A stretch of DNA of 64,000 nt from Schlesneria sp. DSM 10557 (GCF_041860085.1 NZ_CP124747.1:5146001-5210000), one strand, 5' to 3'. Positions 51,616 to 61,082 are shown, counted from the stretch's first letter. The notes: generated by a model not told the origin, from the sequence alone. A program made the numbers and translations.

Positions 51616-52170
51616 ATGTCGAGATTACAGCAGCGACTTCAGGATCAGCGGTTTCGAAACGACTACCAGTTGGTGGACGGCGCTGAGATGCATCGGGCAA
51701 ACCCAGCGACATTTCACGTTCCGCCTGCTGTGCTGAAGCGTCAGGTCCGCCCGGGGCAATTCGTCGAGCTGCGGATCGATTCACCACGATTCTCGCTGCA
51801 TGATGAAGTCGCGGAGAAATGTCCGTGTCCTTCGTGCGCGGGGCCACTTTCCAAACCTATATTGAAGCATACGCACCCTGCATCGCTCTTTCCTTTACCC
51901 GACCAGGTGATCCCTTCACGTGGCTGGGGTGAAGACTTCTGGGTCCGGATCTCAGAACGAGTTGATGACCTCTTTCTGGGTGTTGTCGACAATGTGATGG
52001 TCGAGTCCCGGCTACATGGGGTTTGGTTCGGAAGTGAGATCGTCTTTCACGCAGACCATCTTCTTGCGGTGCATGATGTGCATCGTCGCGAGCTGGTTTC
52101 GGGAATGGACGTGCAGGACCTTAAAGAGTTGGCTGCGTGGCTGGCCGAACTGCGAGGCCCCACTACTTGA
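51616..52170 (+). CDS. Protein of unknown function with a CxCxxC motif
   Basis: 184 aa (MSRLQQRLQDQRFRNDYQLV). No family is recognised. It has a CPCPSCAGPL knuckle near residue 75, likely to bind a metal, and a mixed alpha/beta composition (GQFVELRIDSPRFSLHDEV; DLFLGVVDNVMVESRLHGVWFGSEIVFH). The frame opens at a GTG at 51577, but the -10 element at 51559 places the transcript start there, so ATG 51616 is preferred. It is divergent from the KAS operon. Confidence 0.6.
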   Translation: MSRLQQRLQDQRFRNDYQLVDGAEMHRANPATFHVPPAVLKRQVRPGQFVELRIDSPRFSLHDEVAEKCPCPSCAGPLSKPILKHTHPASLFPLPDQVIPSRGWGEDFWVRISERVDDLFLGVVDNVMVESRLHGVWFGSEIVFHADHLLAVHDVHRRELVSGMDVQDLKELAAWLAELRGPTT

Positions 52171-52276
52171 GAACCCATGTTGATGACACGTGATTTTCAA
52201 GGTGACAGCCCATAAAGAGAAACGCTTCATGGGCTATCGTCATCAACGGTCTGAGTTCCCGGGGCTGCGAGGTTCT

Positions 52277-53833
52277 TTATTCGGCTGCGATTTTCGCCAG
52301 CTCGCCCGCTCCGGACTTGAGGCCATAAAGGAGCTGCACTTCATCGACGGACAACGCGCGGTCAAACACGGTCAGGTCGTCCATGTGTCCCACGTAGGCC
52401 GCACCGAGGACGAGCAGGACTCGTGACGGATCCCATGCGAATGAGAGATCCCAATTTTCAATCGCCCCTTGTCGGACGCCGTTGATGAAGAGTTGGCCCG
52501 CTTGAGGCTTGCTCTTGTCATTGACGTTCTCCAGAGTGAATACCACATGAGTCCATTCTTCACGTGAGAATGGGGCTTTCGCGACCTGCACCATGGGGCG
52601 TTTCTCAAAAGGAATATCGGCCCACTGGACGTTGTTCGGATTCCAGATGTGGAAGAGGGGTCGAATGGCGTACCGGAAGAACCGAGGCGTTTCGTCCTTG
52701 GACCACTCGAGGAAGATGAAGCCTTTTTTCAGGTCGTCGCCAACAATCTGGACAGGGTCGCAGTAGCCGGGTTCAAGATCCAGATCGGGGTTGAGACGTA
52801 TCCATGTGGAAACCGTGGTGCTCCAGTTCTTGTCGTTGTATCCAAGCACACCTCCATCCTTGTAGGTGGGGCGAAGGTTGTTCTTTCGAGTGAAGTGGAG
52901 GCCTTGACCGAATCGGCCCGCATCGGCTGAGAGACGAACGTCATCATTGGGTTTGGCAGGAACGAGGTTCGTGCCCTCAACGACATAGCAGGCCTTGTCG
53001 CCCCGGGCGAAGTCAGCGTCCAGTCCGTGATCGAACGACGCGTGCAGAGTCAGGGCTCGCGCGAGGCGTGTCTTCGTATCCGTGTCTGCTGCGGCGAGTC
53101 GCCGTTGTGCTTCCGCAGGCTCGATCTCATGCACGAAGATGTTTCGCCAGCGGATTTCTCCGCCGTGGGTTTGCAACATGATGGGGCCCTTCGCCGGCAG
53201 AGGCTTTGAACGGTCCCAGAAGTTTTCCATGACAGCTCCGTCAACGACGAGGTGATCGTTGAGCCAGACCCAGGTTCGGCTGCCGATCTGCGTAATTTTG
53301 AACTGGTTCCACTCACCGAAGGGGCGGTCGGCAAGAACGAGTGGATCGCGTCCCGCCGTCCAGGGAGTGTTGTTGAAAAGTCCACCCGAGCCGAGGTGGG
53401 GGCGGCGTGTGGGGGCCTTGGGGTCAAAAACCTGGTTCCAGTCCCAGATCTGGACCTGCGGCGTTCCACGAAGGTAGATGCCGCTGTCGGCTTTCGGGAC
53501 CGTCTTGTATTCAATCAGGAGATCGATGTCTCCAAATTCTTCCTCGGTGGTGGCATAAGGACCGTGGCCATCGTTGACGAGTTCCCCATTTTCAACGGTC
53601 CAATTCTTGGGGAAGTCGAGCCGCTGCTGGGCGAGGTCTGCGGCTTTCTTGTCTCCTGTCAGATTTGCACCGTTGTGCGGATTGTTGCCATACCAGCCGG
53701 CGAGATCCTTGCCATTGAAAATTGCTTTGAAACCCTGTGGAGGCTGCGGTTCTGCCGCAAGTGCGCTGCTGGGGTTCAGATATTCCGCCAACGGAATCAG
53801 GGCAAGAATGGCAAGGCAGAAATTCACTCGCAT
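52277..53833 (-). CDS. Secreted DUF1080 and LamG/concanavalin-like two-domain protein
   Basis: 518 aa. Signal peptide of about 27 residues ending SSALAAE. The first half (about 35-250) is the DUF1080 or 3-keto-disaccharide hydrolase domain: FKAIFNGKDLAGWYG, ADSGIYLRGTPQVQIWD and EWNQFKITQIGSRTWVWLN. The second half (about 270-505) is LamG-like, with HASFDHGLDADFA, WSTTVSTWIRLN, WTHVVFTLENVND and GHMDDLTVFDRALS. DUF1080 proteins are expanded in planctomycetes and linked to polysaccharide degradation. GGAG precedes the ATG. Confidence 0.88.
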   Translation of the reverse strand: MRVNFCLAILALIPLAEYLNPSSALAAEPQPPQGFKAIFNGKDLAGWYGNNPHNGANLTGDKKAADLAQQRLDFPKNWTVENGELVNDGHGPYATTEEEFGDIDLLIEYKTVPKADSGIYLRGTPQVQIWDWNQVFDPKAPTRRPHLGSGGLFNNTPWTAGRDPLVLADRPFGEWNQFKITQIGSRTWVWLNDHLVVDGAVMENFWDRSKPLPAKGPIMLQTHGGEIRWRNIFVHEIEPAEAQRRLAAADTDTKTRLARALTLHASFDHGLDADFARGDKACYVVEGTNLVPAKPNDDVRLSADAGRFGQGLHFTRKNNLRPTYKDGGVLGYNDKNWSTTVSTWIRLNPDLDLEPGYCDPVQIVGDDLKKGFIFLEWSKDETPRFFRYAIRPLFHIWNPNNVQWADIPFEKRPMVQVAKAPFSREEWTHVVFTLENVNDKSKPQAGQLFINGVRQGAIENWDLSFAWDPSRVLLVLGAAYVGHMDDLTVFDRALSVDEVQLLYGLKSGAGELAKIAAE

Positions 53834-54129
53834 CGATTGGCTCCGAGGTACAACATGGTGGACAGGACAGTTGTCATGAGGGTCGCCGTCATATTCATGC
53901 CCGCCGCCTGGACGGGGCGAACTTGAGATCGAGAGCAGGATTCTATCGAAGTGCAGAATGGCATTCTAACCCGATCATGAACAGCCTGCATCCGGAGCGG
54001 ATCGTCCCATCGCATTTCCTTCTGCCCGAGGCCGATTGGCTCCCCTGGACCGCTTTGTGGTTTGGGAGATCCCTGTTCCGGAGATGAGAACCAAATGGAT
54101 GATACGAGCAGGGGAGACGAAGTTGATGC

Positions 54130-54158
54130 TTGCTGTGGTTTGGACTTGCGTCTATCTT
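54130..54158 (+). promoter_or_regulatory. Predicted promoter of the ABC transporter operon
   Basis: TTGCTG (54130-54135), 17-nt spacer, TATCTT (54153-54158). Confidence 0.45.
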
Positions 54159-54162
54159 CGGG

Positions 54163-54179
54163 TTACCTTTGAAAGGTAA
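54163..54179. promoter_or_regulatory. Operator-like palindrome at the predicted transcription start
   Basis: TTACCTTT-G-AAAGGTAA, a perfect 8-bp inverted repeat with single-base centre, beginning 4 nt after the -10 hexamer. Confidence 0.45.
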
Positions 54180-54292
54180 TTGTGCGATGATTCTGGACCC
54201 TTGCGGAGCGGGGATGCTTCACAACGTGTCAGAACAGCAGGTCGTCGGTCTCGCAATGTCTTCTGCGTGTCAGATAGGGAAGGATGCCGTCT

Positions 54293-56737
54293 ATGGTTCG
54301 GTCTCACCAGTTCGCCGGTGCAGTCATTCTTGGTGTTCTGCTGTCGATGGGGTGTACCACATCCAGCACTCCCGCCCCGGCCAAAACGTCTGGTTCGTCC
54401 AGCGCGACGTCCGAAAACACTGGCTCCGAAGCGAGTGGCGAATCGGGGTCGAAGGGATCAGGAACCAAGGGGGCCGAGGCGAAGACCGCCTACTGGGAAG
54501 ATTATCCCGACGTCCCGAAGATCGAAATTATGGCAGAAGTGGACGGCATCAAGATCCCACGCATGCCGCCCAACAACGAAACGCTGTCACTTGCCGGACC
54601 GATCCCTGCTGATGTTGACAACGAGTGGGCCAAGTCGAGACCCAGTCAGCCCGTGTCCGGTGATGCGATCTCGATTCGGTTCAATTCCGAGCCTCGTGTT
54701 CTGAACCCCATTACAGAAACATCGGCCGTCCAGACGTATATCATGCAATACGTCAACGAAGGACTGGCCCGTCAGAATCCTGAGACGTTCGAGTACGAGC
54801 CGGGAATCGCAAAGAAATGGGTCGTCGAAGACTCCATCAAGCTCTCGCCTGATTATCCAGGACGCGAGCGCCGCGTCGCTCTGAAGGATGGCGAAGCCAA
54901 GGCTTCCTTCGAGATCAATTATGAAGTTGCCCCTCCTGTTAACGGTAAACCGGCGGAATCGAAAACGATCTCTCTGGTCACATCGAATAAAGAAGGCCAA
55001 CCGCAAGGGGGAGCCTGGGTTGGAATTTATCCTGTCGGAAGAATTCTGGGCGCCTCGACCACGGGCTACCACTATTGGAGCGACAGCAACGGTCAACTTG
55101 ATGTCGGCGGGTTTCCTGCAGGAAAGTATGTCGTCAAAACGGGAGACGAAATCTTCGGTCAATCTGAACCGGGTGAAGACGGCAGTCTGATCGTTAAGCC
55201 GGGGACAGAAGAAAATCCTCTCAAAGAGGCACTGACACTTAAAAAAGACGAATGGCAGGACGTTCAGGCGAAGACCTACACGACGTTCTATCTGCGTGAC
55301 GATGTGAAATGGTCAGACGGTGTCCCCTTCACGACCCGAGATATTGAATTTGGTTACGCTCTGCTGAACAGTCCGTATGTCGATGGAGATTCGATTCGGA
55401 CGTACTACAGCGATCTGGTCGAGTGCACCGCACTGGGGACCCATACGATTCGGTTGCGATATCGACAGCAGTATTTCAAGGCTCACGAGTTCTCGTACGG
55501 GATCTCGGCCTTTTCGCCACCGATCCATTTCTTTGAAGCGATCTTCAAAGAGAACGGTCGTGAGCTGACGCTGGCCCCGCTGACTCCACAAGAAGAAGCC
55601 GCGAAGAACATGATCAGTGCTCGCGGGCAGGAGTTTGGCAAGTTCTTCAACACGGATGATCGCTATAACCGCAAACCACTGGGGACAGGTCCGTACATCG
55701 TCGACAAGTGGGAACGAGGCGACCGGGTCGAACTGGTGCGGAATCCTCATTATTGGGAGCCTGCCAAGGCGGGACACCTCGATCGAATCATCTTCAAGTT
55801 CATTATCGACCAGGTGTCGGCGATGGCAGCGATGAAGGCCGGAGAGATCGATTTCTTCTTCGACATGTCAGCCGAACAGTTTTTCGAGGACTGGCCGACG
55901 CTCGACAAGGAAACGCGTGAGACGTACGTGCGCGGAATGTGGTTCTCACCCATGTTCAGCTATATCGGCTGGAACCAGCTCGCGACGCCATTCAAGGACC
56001 GCCGGGTTCGAATTGCCTTGACGATGTTGTTCGACCGGCAGGATTTCGTGGACAAGAAACTTCATAACGCCGGGGTGGTGGTCTCGGGAACGCAGTACCT
56101 GTTTGGTCCCGGGTATGACCGTGAAGTATTGCCGATTGCGTACGATCCCGAGGCGGCTCGTGAATTGTTGACCGAGGCTGGCTGGATCGATTCGGACAAC
56201 GATGGAATTCTGGACAAAAACGGCGAGAAGTTTCAGGTGCTGCTGCGGCTCCCCAAGGGAAAGCCGGTCAACGAGCAGATGTGCGAGATCATGCAGAAGA
56301 ACTTCAAGAGCGTCGGGATCGACATGCAGATCCAGACTATGGAGTGGGCTTCGTTCATCGAGAAGCTGCGAGCAAAAGAATGTGACGCGGTCGCCCTTCG
56401 CTGGGCGATGCCGATTGAGAGCGATCCCTTCCAGATCTGGCACAGCTCGGAAGCGGCTCGCGAAAAACGGGGAAGTAACACGATTTCGTTCAGCAATCCC
56501 CTTGCGGACGAATTGATCGAGATGCTGCGTGTCACGCTGGATGAAAATAAGCGGAAGCGGATTCACCAGTCTTTTCACAGAGTGATTGACAGCGAGCAGC
56601 CGTACATGTTTCTCTGGATTCCGAAGGAATTCGGGGCATACCACAAGCGATTCCGCAATGTGAAGTGGTACCGTCTGCGGCCCGGCTTTGATCTCTCAGA
56701 GTGGTACGTGCCGAAAGACGAACAGGTTCACAAATAA
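54293..56737 (+). CDS. ABC transporter solute-binding lipoprotein (SBP_bac_5 family) with inserted domain
   Basis: 814 aa against about 520-550 for the family. Lipobox LLSMGC (about residue 19) gives membrane anchoring, followed by a Ser/Thr/Gly-rich linker of about 60 residues. The SBP_bac_5 domain starts at SIRFNSEPRVLNPITE, is interrupted at about 180-320 by a beta-rich segment (GAWVGIYPVGRILGAS, DSNGQLDVGGFPAGKYVVKTG) resembling carboxypeptidase-regulatory or Cna-B folds, and resumes at YLRDDVKWSDGVPFTTRDI. Later family segments are GTGPYIVDKWERGDRVELVRNPHYW and IDYFFDMS-type text. It would bind peptides or similar solutes. GGAAGG 9 nt before the ATG at 54293 fixes the start. Confidence 0.88.
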   Translation: MVRSHQFAGAVILGVLLSMGCTTSSTPAPAKTSGSSSATSENTGSEASGESGSKGSGTKGAEAKTAYWEDYPDVPKIEIMAEVDGIKIPRMPPNNETLSLAGPIPADVDNEWAKSRPSQPVSGDAISIRFNSEPRVLNPITETSAVQTYIMQYVNEGLARQNPETFEYEPGIAKKWVVEDSIKLSPDYPGRERRVALKDGEAKASFEINYEVAPPVNGKPAESKTISLVTSNKEGQPQGGAWVGIYPVGRILGASTTGYHYWSDSNGQLDVGGFPAGKYVVKTGDEIFGQSEPGEDGSLIVKPGTEENPLKEALTLKKDEWQDVQAKTYTTFYLRDDVKWSDGVPFTTRDIEFGYALLNSPYVDGDSIRTYYSDLVECTALGTHTIRLRYRQQYFKAHEFSYGISAFSPPIHFFEAIFKENGRELTLAPLTPQEEAAKNMISARGQEFGKFFNTDDRYNRKPLGTGPYIVDKWERGDRVELVRNPHYWEPAKAGHLDRIIFKFIIDQVSAMAAMKAGEIDFFFDMSAEQFFEDWPTLDKETRETYVRGMWFSPMFSYIGWNQLATPFKDRRVRIALTMLFDRQDFVDKKLHNAGVVVSGTQYLFGPGYDREVLPIAYDPEAARELLTEAGWIDSDNDGILDKNGEKFQVLLRLPKGKPVNEQMCEIMQKNFKSVGIDMQIQTMEWASFIEKLRAKECDAVALRWAMPIESDPFQIWHSSEAAREKRGSNTISFSNPLADELIEMLRVTLDENKRKRIHQSFHRVIDSEQPYMFLWIPKEFGAYHKRFRNVKWYRLRPGFDLSEWYVPKDEQVHK

Positions 56738-56791
56738 TGTGGCTTCGTAAGGTCGCCGTGTTCTCTCCACCATTCCAGATCGAGACGTGTT

Positions 56792-57820
56792 TTGGCCACT
56801 TACCTCCTCAAACGAATTCTGCTGATGATTCCGACGATGTTCGGAATTCTGCTCGTGTCGTTTCTGGTGATCCGTCTGGCCCCCGGGGATCCGGCGGCGG
56901 AAAAGTTTGGTGGAGCGGGACAGGCGTCCGCCGGTGTGAATGCAGAACGAGGGACGGAAGCGGCAGAGAAACGATTCCGTGAACGACACGGTTTCGATAA
57001 GCCGCTTCCGCACCAGTTCATGTTGTTTCTCAACCGGCTTGTCCAAGGGGACATGATCTTTTTCCAGACCGAGCAGAAGATCTGGCCTGAACTTTGGGAT
57101 GCCCTGAAGGTCACGATGCTGCTGAACCTGATTGTCTTCACGTTGATCTACGTCGCGGCAATTCCTCTGGGCATTCTGAGTGCCGCGTATCCACGTCACT
57201 TGTTTGATCGCGTATCGACGGTCTTTCTGTTCGTGCTTTACAGTCTGCCGTCGTTCTGGGTGGCTGAGTTACTGCGTGAACTGTTCATGCAGAAATGGAT
57301 CTGGACGAATCTGGGCTTCTCGAATTCCCCCTTACCCATTCTGGGACTGAAGTCCCAGAACTTCGATTCGATGACGTCGTTCGAGCAGTTTGTGGATTAC
57401 GCGAAACATATTGTGCTGCCGGTGCTCTGTATGACTTATGGAGGTCTGGCGTACGTCAGCCGACAGATGCGTGCCGGGATGCTGGAGGTGATTCGCCAGG
57501 ATTACATTCGGACGGCCGAGGCGAAAGGGTGCAGTAAGCCTCGAGTGATCCTGGTGCATGCACTGCGGAACAGTCTCTTCCCGATTATCACGCTGCTCGC
57601 CTCGCTGCTGCCATTTCTGGTCGGTGGAAGCGTAATCATTGAGGTGATCTTCAATATTCACGGAATGGGGCTGTTGTCGTACGAAGGAGTGCTGCGCCGT
57701 GAGTACGATCTCGTGATGACCACGCTGATGCTGTCAGCCGTGCTGACACTTCTGGGGATCCTGGTCTCCGATATTCTCTACGTTGTGGTCAATCCGCGGG
57801 TTTCTTTCGAAGACAAGTAA
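56792..57820 (+). CDS. ABC transporter permease, OppB/DppB family
   Basis: 342 aa. A TTG start gives MATYLLKRILLMIPTMFGILLV, the typical OppB/DppB beginning; the only in-frame ATG alternative begins inside the first helix, so TTG is preferred. Five or six membrane helices; the EAA loop is TAEAKGCSKPRVILVHALRNSLFPI, with GGSVIIEVIFNIHGMG downstream. It follows the solute-binding gene by 54 nt. No OppC partner or ATPase genes follow. Confidence 0.88.
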   Translation: MATYLLKRILLMIPTMFGILLVSFLVIRLAPGDPAAEKFGGAGQASAGVNAERGTEAAEKRFRERHGFDKPLPHQFMLFLNRLVQGDMIFFQTEQKIWPELWDALKVTMLLNLIVFTLIYVAAIPLGILSAAYPRHLFDRVSTVFLFVLYSLPSFWVAELLRELFMQKWIWTNLGFSNSPLPILGLKSQNFDSMTSFEQFVDYAKHIVLPVLCMTYGGLAYVSRQMRAGMLEVIRQDYIRTAEAKGCSKPRVILVHALRNSLFPIITLLASLLPFLVGGSVIIEVIFNIHGMGLLSYEGVLRREYDLVMTTLMLSAVLTLLGILVSDILYVVVNPRVSFEDK

Positions 57821-58431
57821 TGGACAGAGTCGGTCCTCACGATGCGCACGTGCCGGCGGAATTGGACGAGTCAGACGATTCGACGAGGGACCCGACACAG
57901 GGGGGCGGCGGATCGCTCGTCGTCTGGATGCTCGCCAGTTTGTTCTGCGTGGCCGTTCTTGCTCTAGCCGTCTCGCACGCACCTGCCCGCATCCGTCTGA
58001 TCGGGCTTCTGTCGATTGGGTTTGGTCTGTTAGTGGGATGGCTGATCGTCTGGCTTGCCAATGTGTTTGAAGTACGGCCTTCTTTATGGACGTTATTCGT
58101 CTTCGCCGCTTCGCTGGCATGTGGAGGGTTCGTCTTAAGTACACTCCAGACGTTTCAACTCGATACCGCGATGCGTCAATTGTCGAAAGAGGAAGAGCTC
58201 GCCGCGAAGCTCATGCGGGAAATCGATCGACAGCGAGGTGTGGTCAAGGCGGACGAAACTGTTGTGCAGCGATTTCGGGAATTTCTCTCGCGACGAGTCC
58301 GACAATTGGGGGCGTGGCCAAGTCCCTGGCCCGAGGTCTTCTGGAGCGGCGAATGTCTGCTGACAGGGATCGCCGCTGGCGGTTTGTCGGTACGGCGGGC
58401 GTCAGCTTCCTCACGATCTCAACCTGAATAG
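57820..58431 (+). CDS. Small membrane protein of unknown function
   Basis: 203 aa starting on the stop codon of the permease gene (TAATG), so coupled translation is likely. Three hydrophobic helices (LVVWMLASLFCVAVLALAV, LLSIGFGLLVGWLIVWLA, LWTLFVFAASLACGGFVL, about residues 35-105) are followed by a charged, coiled-coil-like segment (KEEELAAKLMREIDRQRG). No family is recognised; it may assist the transporter. Confidence 0.7.
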   Translation: MDRVGPHDAHVPAELDESDDSTRDPTQGGGGSLVVWMLASLFCVAVLALAVSHAPARIRLIGLLSIGFGLLVGWLIVWLANVFEVRPSLWTLFVFAASLACGGFVLSTLQTFQLDTAMRQLSKEEELAAKLMREIDRQRGVVKADETVVQRFREFLSRRVRQLGAWPSPWPEVFWSGECLLTGIAAGGLSVRRASASSRSQPE

Positions 58432-58443
58432 AGGAGGCGGTTG

Positions 58444-58827
58444 ATGATTGTGGGCTTAGGGACGGACATCGTTGAAGTTGAGCGAATCGAAAAAATGATC
58501 TCAGACCATGGAGATCACTTTTTAACCCGGGTCTTTACGGCGGATGAGATTCAACATTGCCAGCCTCGCCGCGAGCCGGCCCCGCACTATGCAGGGCGTT
58601 GGGCCGCCAAAGAAGCCGTGATGAAGGTGCTGGGGACCGGGTTTACACCGCAGGTCGGTTGGACTGACATCGAAGTCAAAGTCAGGTCCAGCGGTCAGCC
58701 GTACGTTGAATTGCACGGGGCCACTCAGCAGGTCGCGGTGGAACTCGGGGTTGATGAGATACTGATCACGATCTCACATACCAGGAAGTATGCGACGGCC
58801 ACGGCTGTCGGCTTGCGAAGAGGCTGA
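58444..58827 (+). CDS. acpS: Holo-[acyl-carrier-protein] synthase AcpS
   Basis: 127 aa. AcpS transfers 4'-phosphopantetheine from CoA to apo-ACP. Conserved GLGTDIVEVERIEK (Asp8 metal site), FTADEIQHC, RWAAKEAVMKVLG and ISHTRKYATATAVG. GGAGG lies 7 nt before the ATG. It ends the ABC-transporter run, 12 nt after the membrane protein. It would activate the ACP used by the KAS pair encoded at 48.8-51.4 kb. Confidence 0.95.
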   Translation: MIVGLGTDIVEVERIEKMISDHGDHFLTRVFTADEIQHCQPRREPAPHYAGRWAAKEAVMKVLGTGFTPQVGWTDIEVKVRSSGQPYVELHGATQQVAVELGVDEILITISHTRKYATATAVGLRRG

Positions 58828-58889
58828 CGCAGAGAATTCAACCCCCGGCTGCAATTCATCGGGGCGTTTCTGGTCTCGACCTGCGTGGT

Positions 58890-59339
58890 TCAGTTCGAAT
58901 GGCGCTGCTTATTCTTGAGGTAGTAGCTCTGGATTTCGGCGACACAGGAGCGACCGTTGGGGGCGAGCGTAGCACAGCGTGCGTCCGGCGACTGGGCTTT
59001 CAGCACGGCGGACTTGGTGCGGACGACGGTCCCTTCCGCCAGGTCGTCGTCAATGTCGTCCCGAGTGAGTCCAAAGCAACTGCATAAGGGAGCTGCGGGG
59101 TCTTTAATGGGAATGGGGCGAGTGAACTTGTCCCGCGTAACCTGTCCTGAAAAGTCATCGAAGAAGACGACATCGCACTGGCTGTCGGGGCAGAAGCTGG
59201 CCGATTCTGCGAGGCCACGACGAAGTTCGGGCGTCAGTTGCGCGTTGAGGGTTTGAGGGCCCACCGGCTGTCCCAGCGATTGACATCGAGGGCAGCGACT
59301 GGCGGTCTCGTCCGGTTCTCGGATAAAGGCTTTGTTCAT
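58890..59339 (-). CDS. CopZ N-terminal-domain-like metalloprotein ([2Fe-2S]/zinc)
   Basis: 149 aa. Archaeoglobus CopZ carries a zinc- and [2Fe-2S]-binding N-terminal domain (zf-CopZ family). The pattern here is the same: CPRC near the start, FCPDSQCDVVFFDD, LCSCFGLTRDDIDDDL, and a final pair in RCATLAPNGRSCVAEI. The C-terminal copper-binding HMA domain of CopZ is absent. It lies 24 nt after the anti-sigma factor gene and is probably co-transcribed with it. Function is unknown; a metal or redox sensor is possible. GGAGGGG upstream supports the start. Confidence 0.8.
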   Translation of the reverse strand: MNKAFIREPDETASRCPRCQSLGQPVGPQTLNAQLTPELRRGLAESASFCPDSQCDVVFFDDFSGQVTRDKFTRPIPIKDPAAPLCSCFGLTRDDIDDDLAEGTVVRTKSAVLKAQSPDARCATLAPNGRSCVAEIQSYYLKNKQRHSN

Positions 59340-59363
59340 GACAGAGCGGCACCCCTCCGTTGA

Positions 59364-61082
59364 TCAGGGGACTTTGGAAGCCGGAGACTGCTCTGATCGC
59401 AACACGATCAACATCCTGACCAGTTTTTGAGTCCGATCGTTCCGGTCGGAAAGTGCTTGAGCTCGATTCCGGGGGCCGAAATTCAGATCGAAGTTTTGAA
59501 CCTGATTGGCTAACGGAGGAATCGCTGCCTGGGGGCCCATCCCCCCCATTACACCGTTTGAGATCCCGAGTGCAGGCATGCTTTCGCGTGAGACCCGGAA
59601 GTACGCCTTGTCATTACCAGAGGCGACGACGCCATTCGTTGTGTCGCGGTCTTTCTGCTGGGTTTGCCCCGGCTCTGGTTGTGATGGTTCGTCCGTAGCG
59701 GCGGGCTGGCTCCTGGCGCCATCGTTGGCGCTCGTCGCTCCGAAAGTCTCCGCGGGCTGCGAGGTATTGTTCCGTTCACCGAGCGAGTTGATCAATGCGT
59801 TCCGGGTTGCGAGATAGGTGACGGCGATATTCGCTTCCTCGTTGACTTCTTCCGGGAGTTCGACCGATTCACGATCCATGTGTGCTTCGTTGGTTGGATC
59901 TGTTCCGGCGAGTGATTGGCTGACTTCCAATTTGGGCCCATAGTTCCCCACCATCGCCCGTGTTCCCGCTGGGAGTTCGATGGGTGGCTGAGGCGACCAG
60001 TTTCGGTAGAGATCGGGGTGAATCTTGATGAGGTCGTCGAGGGTGCTCGCGAGCTGGTCACCCGGAGCCCGGACATAAAAGACCTGCAGTTCATCGGACC
60101 AGTCAGATTCCTTACGGTCCGAATCACCTTTGAGTTGCCGGCGATCATCGAAGGCTTTGTGCTCGTCCCGCTTTTTCGCTGCCCCACTTGCTTCGTCGTT
60201 GACTTCCAGCACAGAGCGTTTCTGCAGCAGGAGCTTTAATTCTTCGGCCCCGCGTTCGATATCGACGACTGTCAAGTCAATGACTGCGACCGTGTTAGTA
60301 GGGTCCGCAATTCTGGATACGACGACGTCGCCATTGGTCAGTGACGAGAGAAAATCTTGTTGGGATTGCGGCTGGATTGTGTTAGTTACGGGATCGATCA
60401 TCTCGGCAACGAGGACTGGAGAGATTTCTTCTCCCAGAGTGGGACCCGTCGACACGTGATCGGCAGAATTGAGCTTCGCACGAGGGGGAGCGTTTTCGTG
60501 CGATTCCATTGCCGAGCCTGCCGCGAAGCTGCTCATCGCAGACGCCGCTTCCATTTCTGCATTCATTGGCTGATCTATTGAGTCGACAGGCGCTGTGGCC
60601 TGCGACATCGCGATGCCGTCTTCCGGGGCCGCTTCGGGAGCGGCGGATTTTGAGAATCGGCCAAATGCGAGTTGATCCGGCGCGGGTCCCGTGTGTTCCA
60701 GTTCTGCCATCTGATCGGAGTTTTGATGGAGCGGCAGCTGCCTGACAGAGACCATTGCCAGAAGCGATGCCATGGTTGCCAGGATCCCGGCACCGAAAGC
60801 CGTCCATTCCCGACGCCAGCTACGGGCGGGGGTGGGATGTGAGTTGGGCGCGGTGGGGAGTGGAGCGGCGTCAACGCGTTTCTGAATATTGGCCGTCAGA
60901 CCGGCAGGGGCGGACTCACGGGGAAACGAATGCAGCAATGCGGAAAGCTTCGAGATTTCGTCGAGCTGTTGTCGGAACTCGGGTGACGAGTCGAGTAATT
61001 GTTCAACTTCGGCGCGTTCGGCGGGTGTCGCTTCCCCATCGAAGTAGGCCGAGATCAACTCATCAGGAACCGGTAGGTTCAT
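59364..61082 (-). CDS. Membrane-bound anti-sigma factor with long periplasmic domain
   Basis: 572 aa. The N-terminal anti-sigma segment (VPDELISAYFDGEATPAERAEVEQLL, about 5-45) has the shape of a zinc-less RsgI/RskA-type N-terminus. One membrane helix follows near 95-115 (FGAGILATMASLLAMVSV). The rest is a large low-complexity and beta-rich exported part, with Gln/Ala-rich linkers and a conserved-looking strand region (DVVVSRIADPTNTVAVIDLTV; DELQVFYVRAPGDQLASTLDDL). It would hold the sigma factor encoded just upstream (136 nt) until a periplasmic signal releases it. Confidence 0.8.
   Translation of the reverse strand: MNLPVPDELISAYFDGEATPAERAEVEQLLDSSPEFRQQLDEISKLSALLHSFPRESAPAGLTANIQKRVDAAPLPTAPNSHPTPARSWRREWTAFGAGILATMASLLAMVSVRQLPLHQNSDQMAELEHTGPAPDQLAFGRFSKSAAPEAAPEDGIAMSQATAPVDSIDQPMNAEMEAASAMSSFAAGSAMESHENAPPRAKLNSADHVSTGPTLGEEISPVLVAEMIDPVTNTIQPQSQQDFLSSLTNGDVVVSRIADPTNTVAVIDLTVVDIERGAEELKLLLQKRSVLEVNDEASGAAKKRDEHKAFDDRRQLKGDSDRKESDWSDELQVFYVRAPGDQLASTLDDLIKIHPDLYRNWSPQPPIELPAGTRAMVGNYGPKLEVSQSLAGTDPTNEAHMDRESVELPEEVNEEANIAVTYLATRNALINSLGERNNTSQPAETFGATSANDGARSQPAATDEPSQPEPGQTQQKDRDTTNGVVASGNDKAYFRVSRESMPALGISNGVMGGMGPQAAIPPLANQVQNFDLNFGPRNRAQALSDRNDRTQKLVRMLIVLRSEQSPASKVP

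Larger units (their letters stand above)
53834..54292. other. Divergent intergenic region with promoter and palindrome
   Basis: About 459 nt. The ABC-transporter promoter (54130-54158) and a perfect 8-bp inverted repeat (54163-54179) lie near its right end. I found no gene. Confidence 0.6.
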
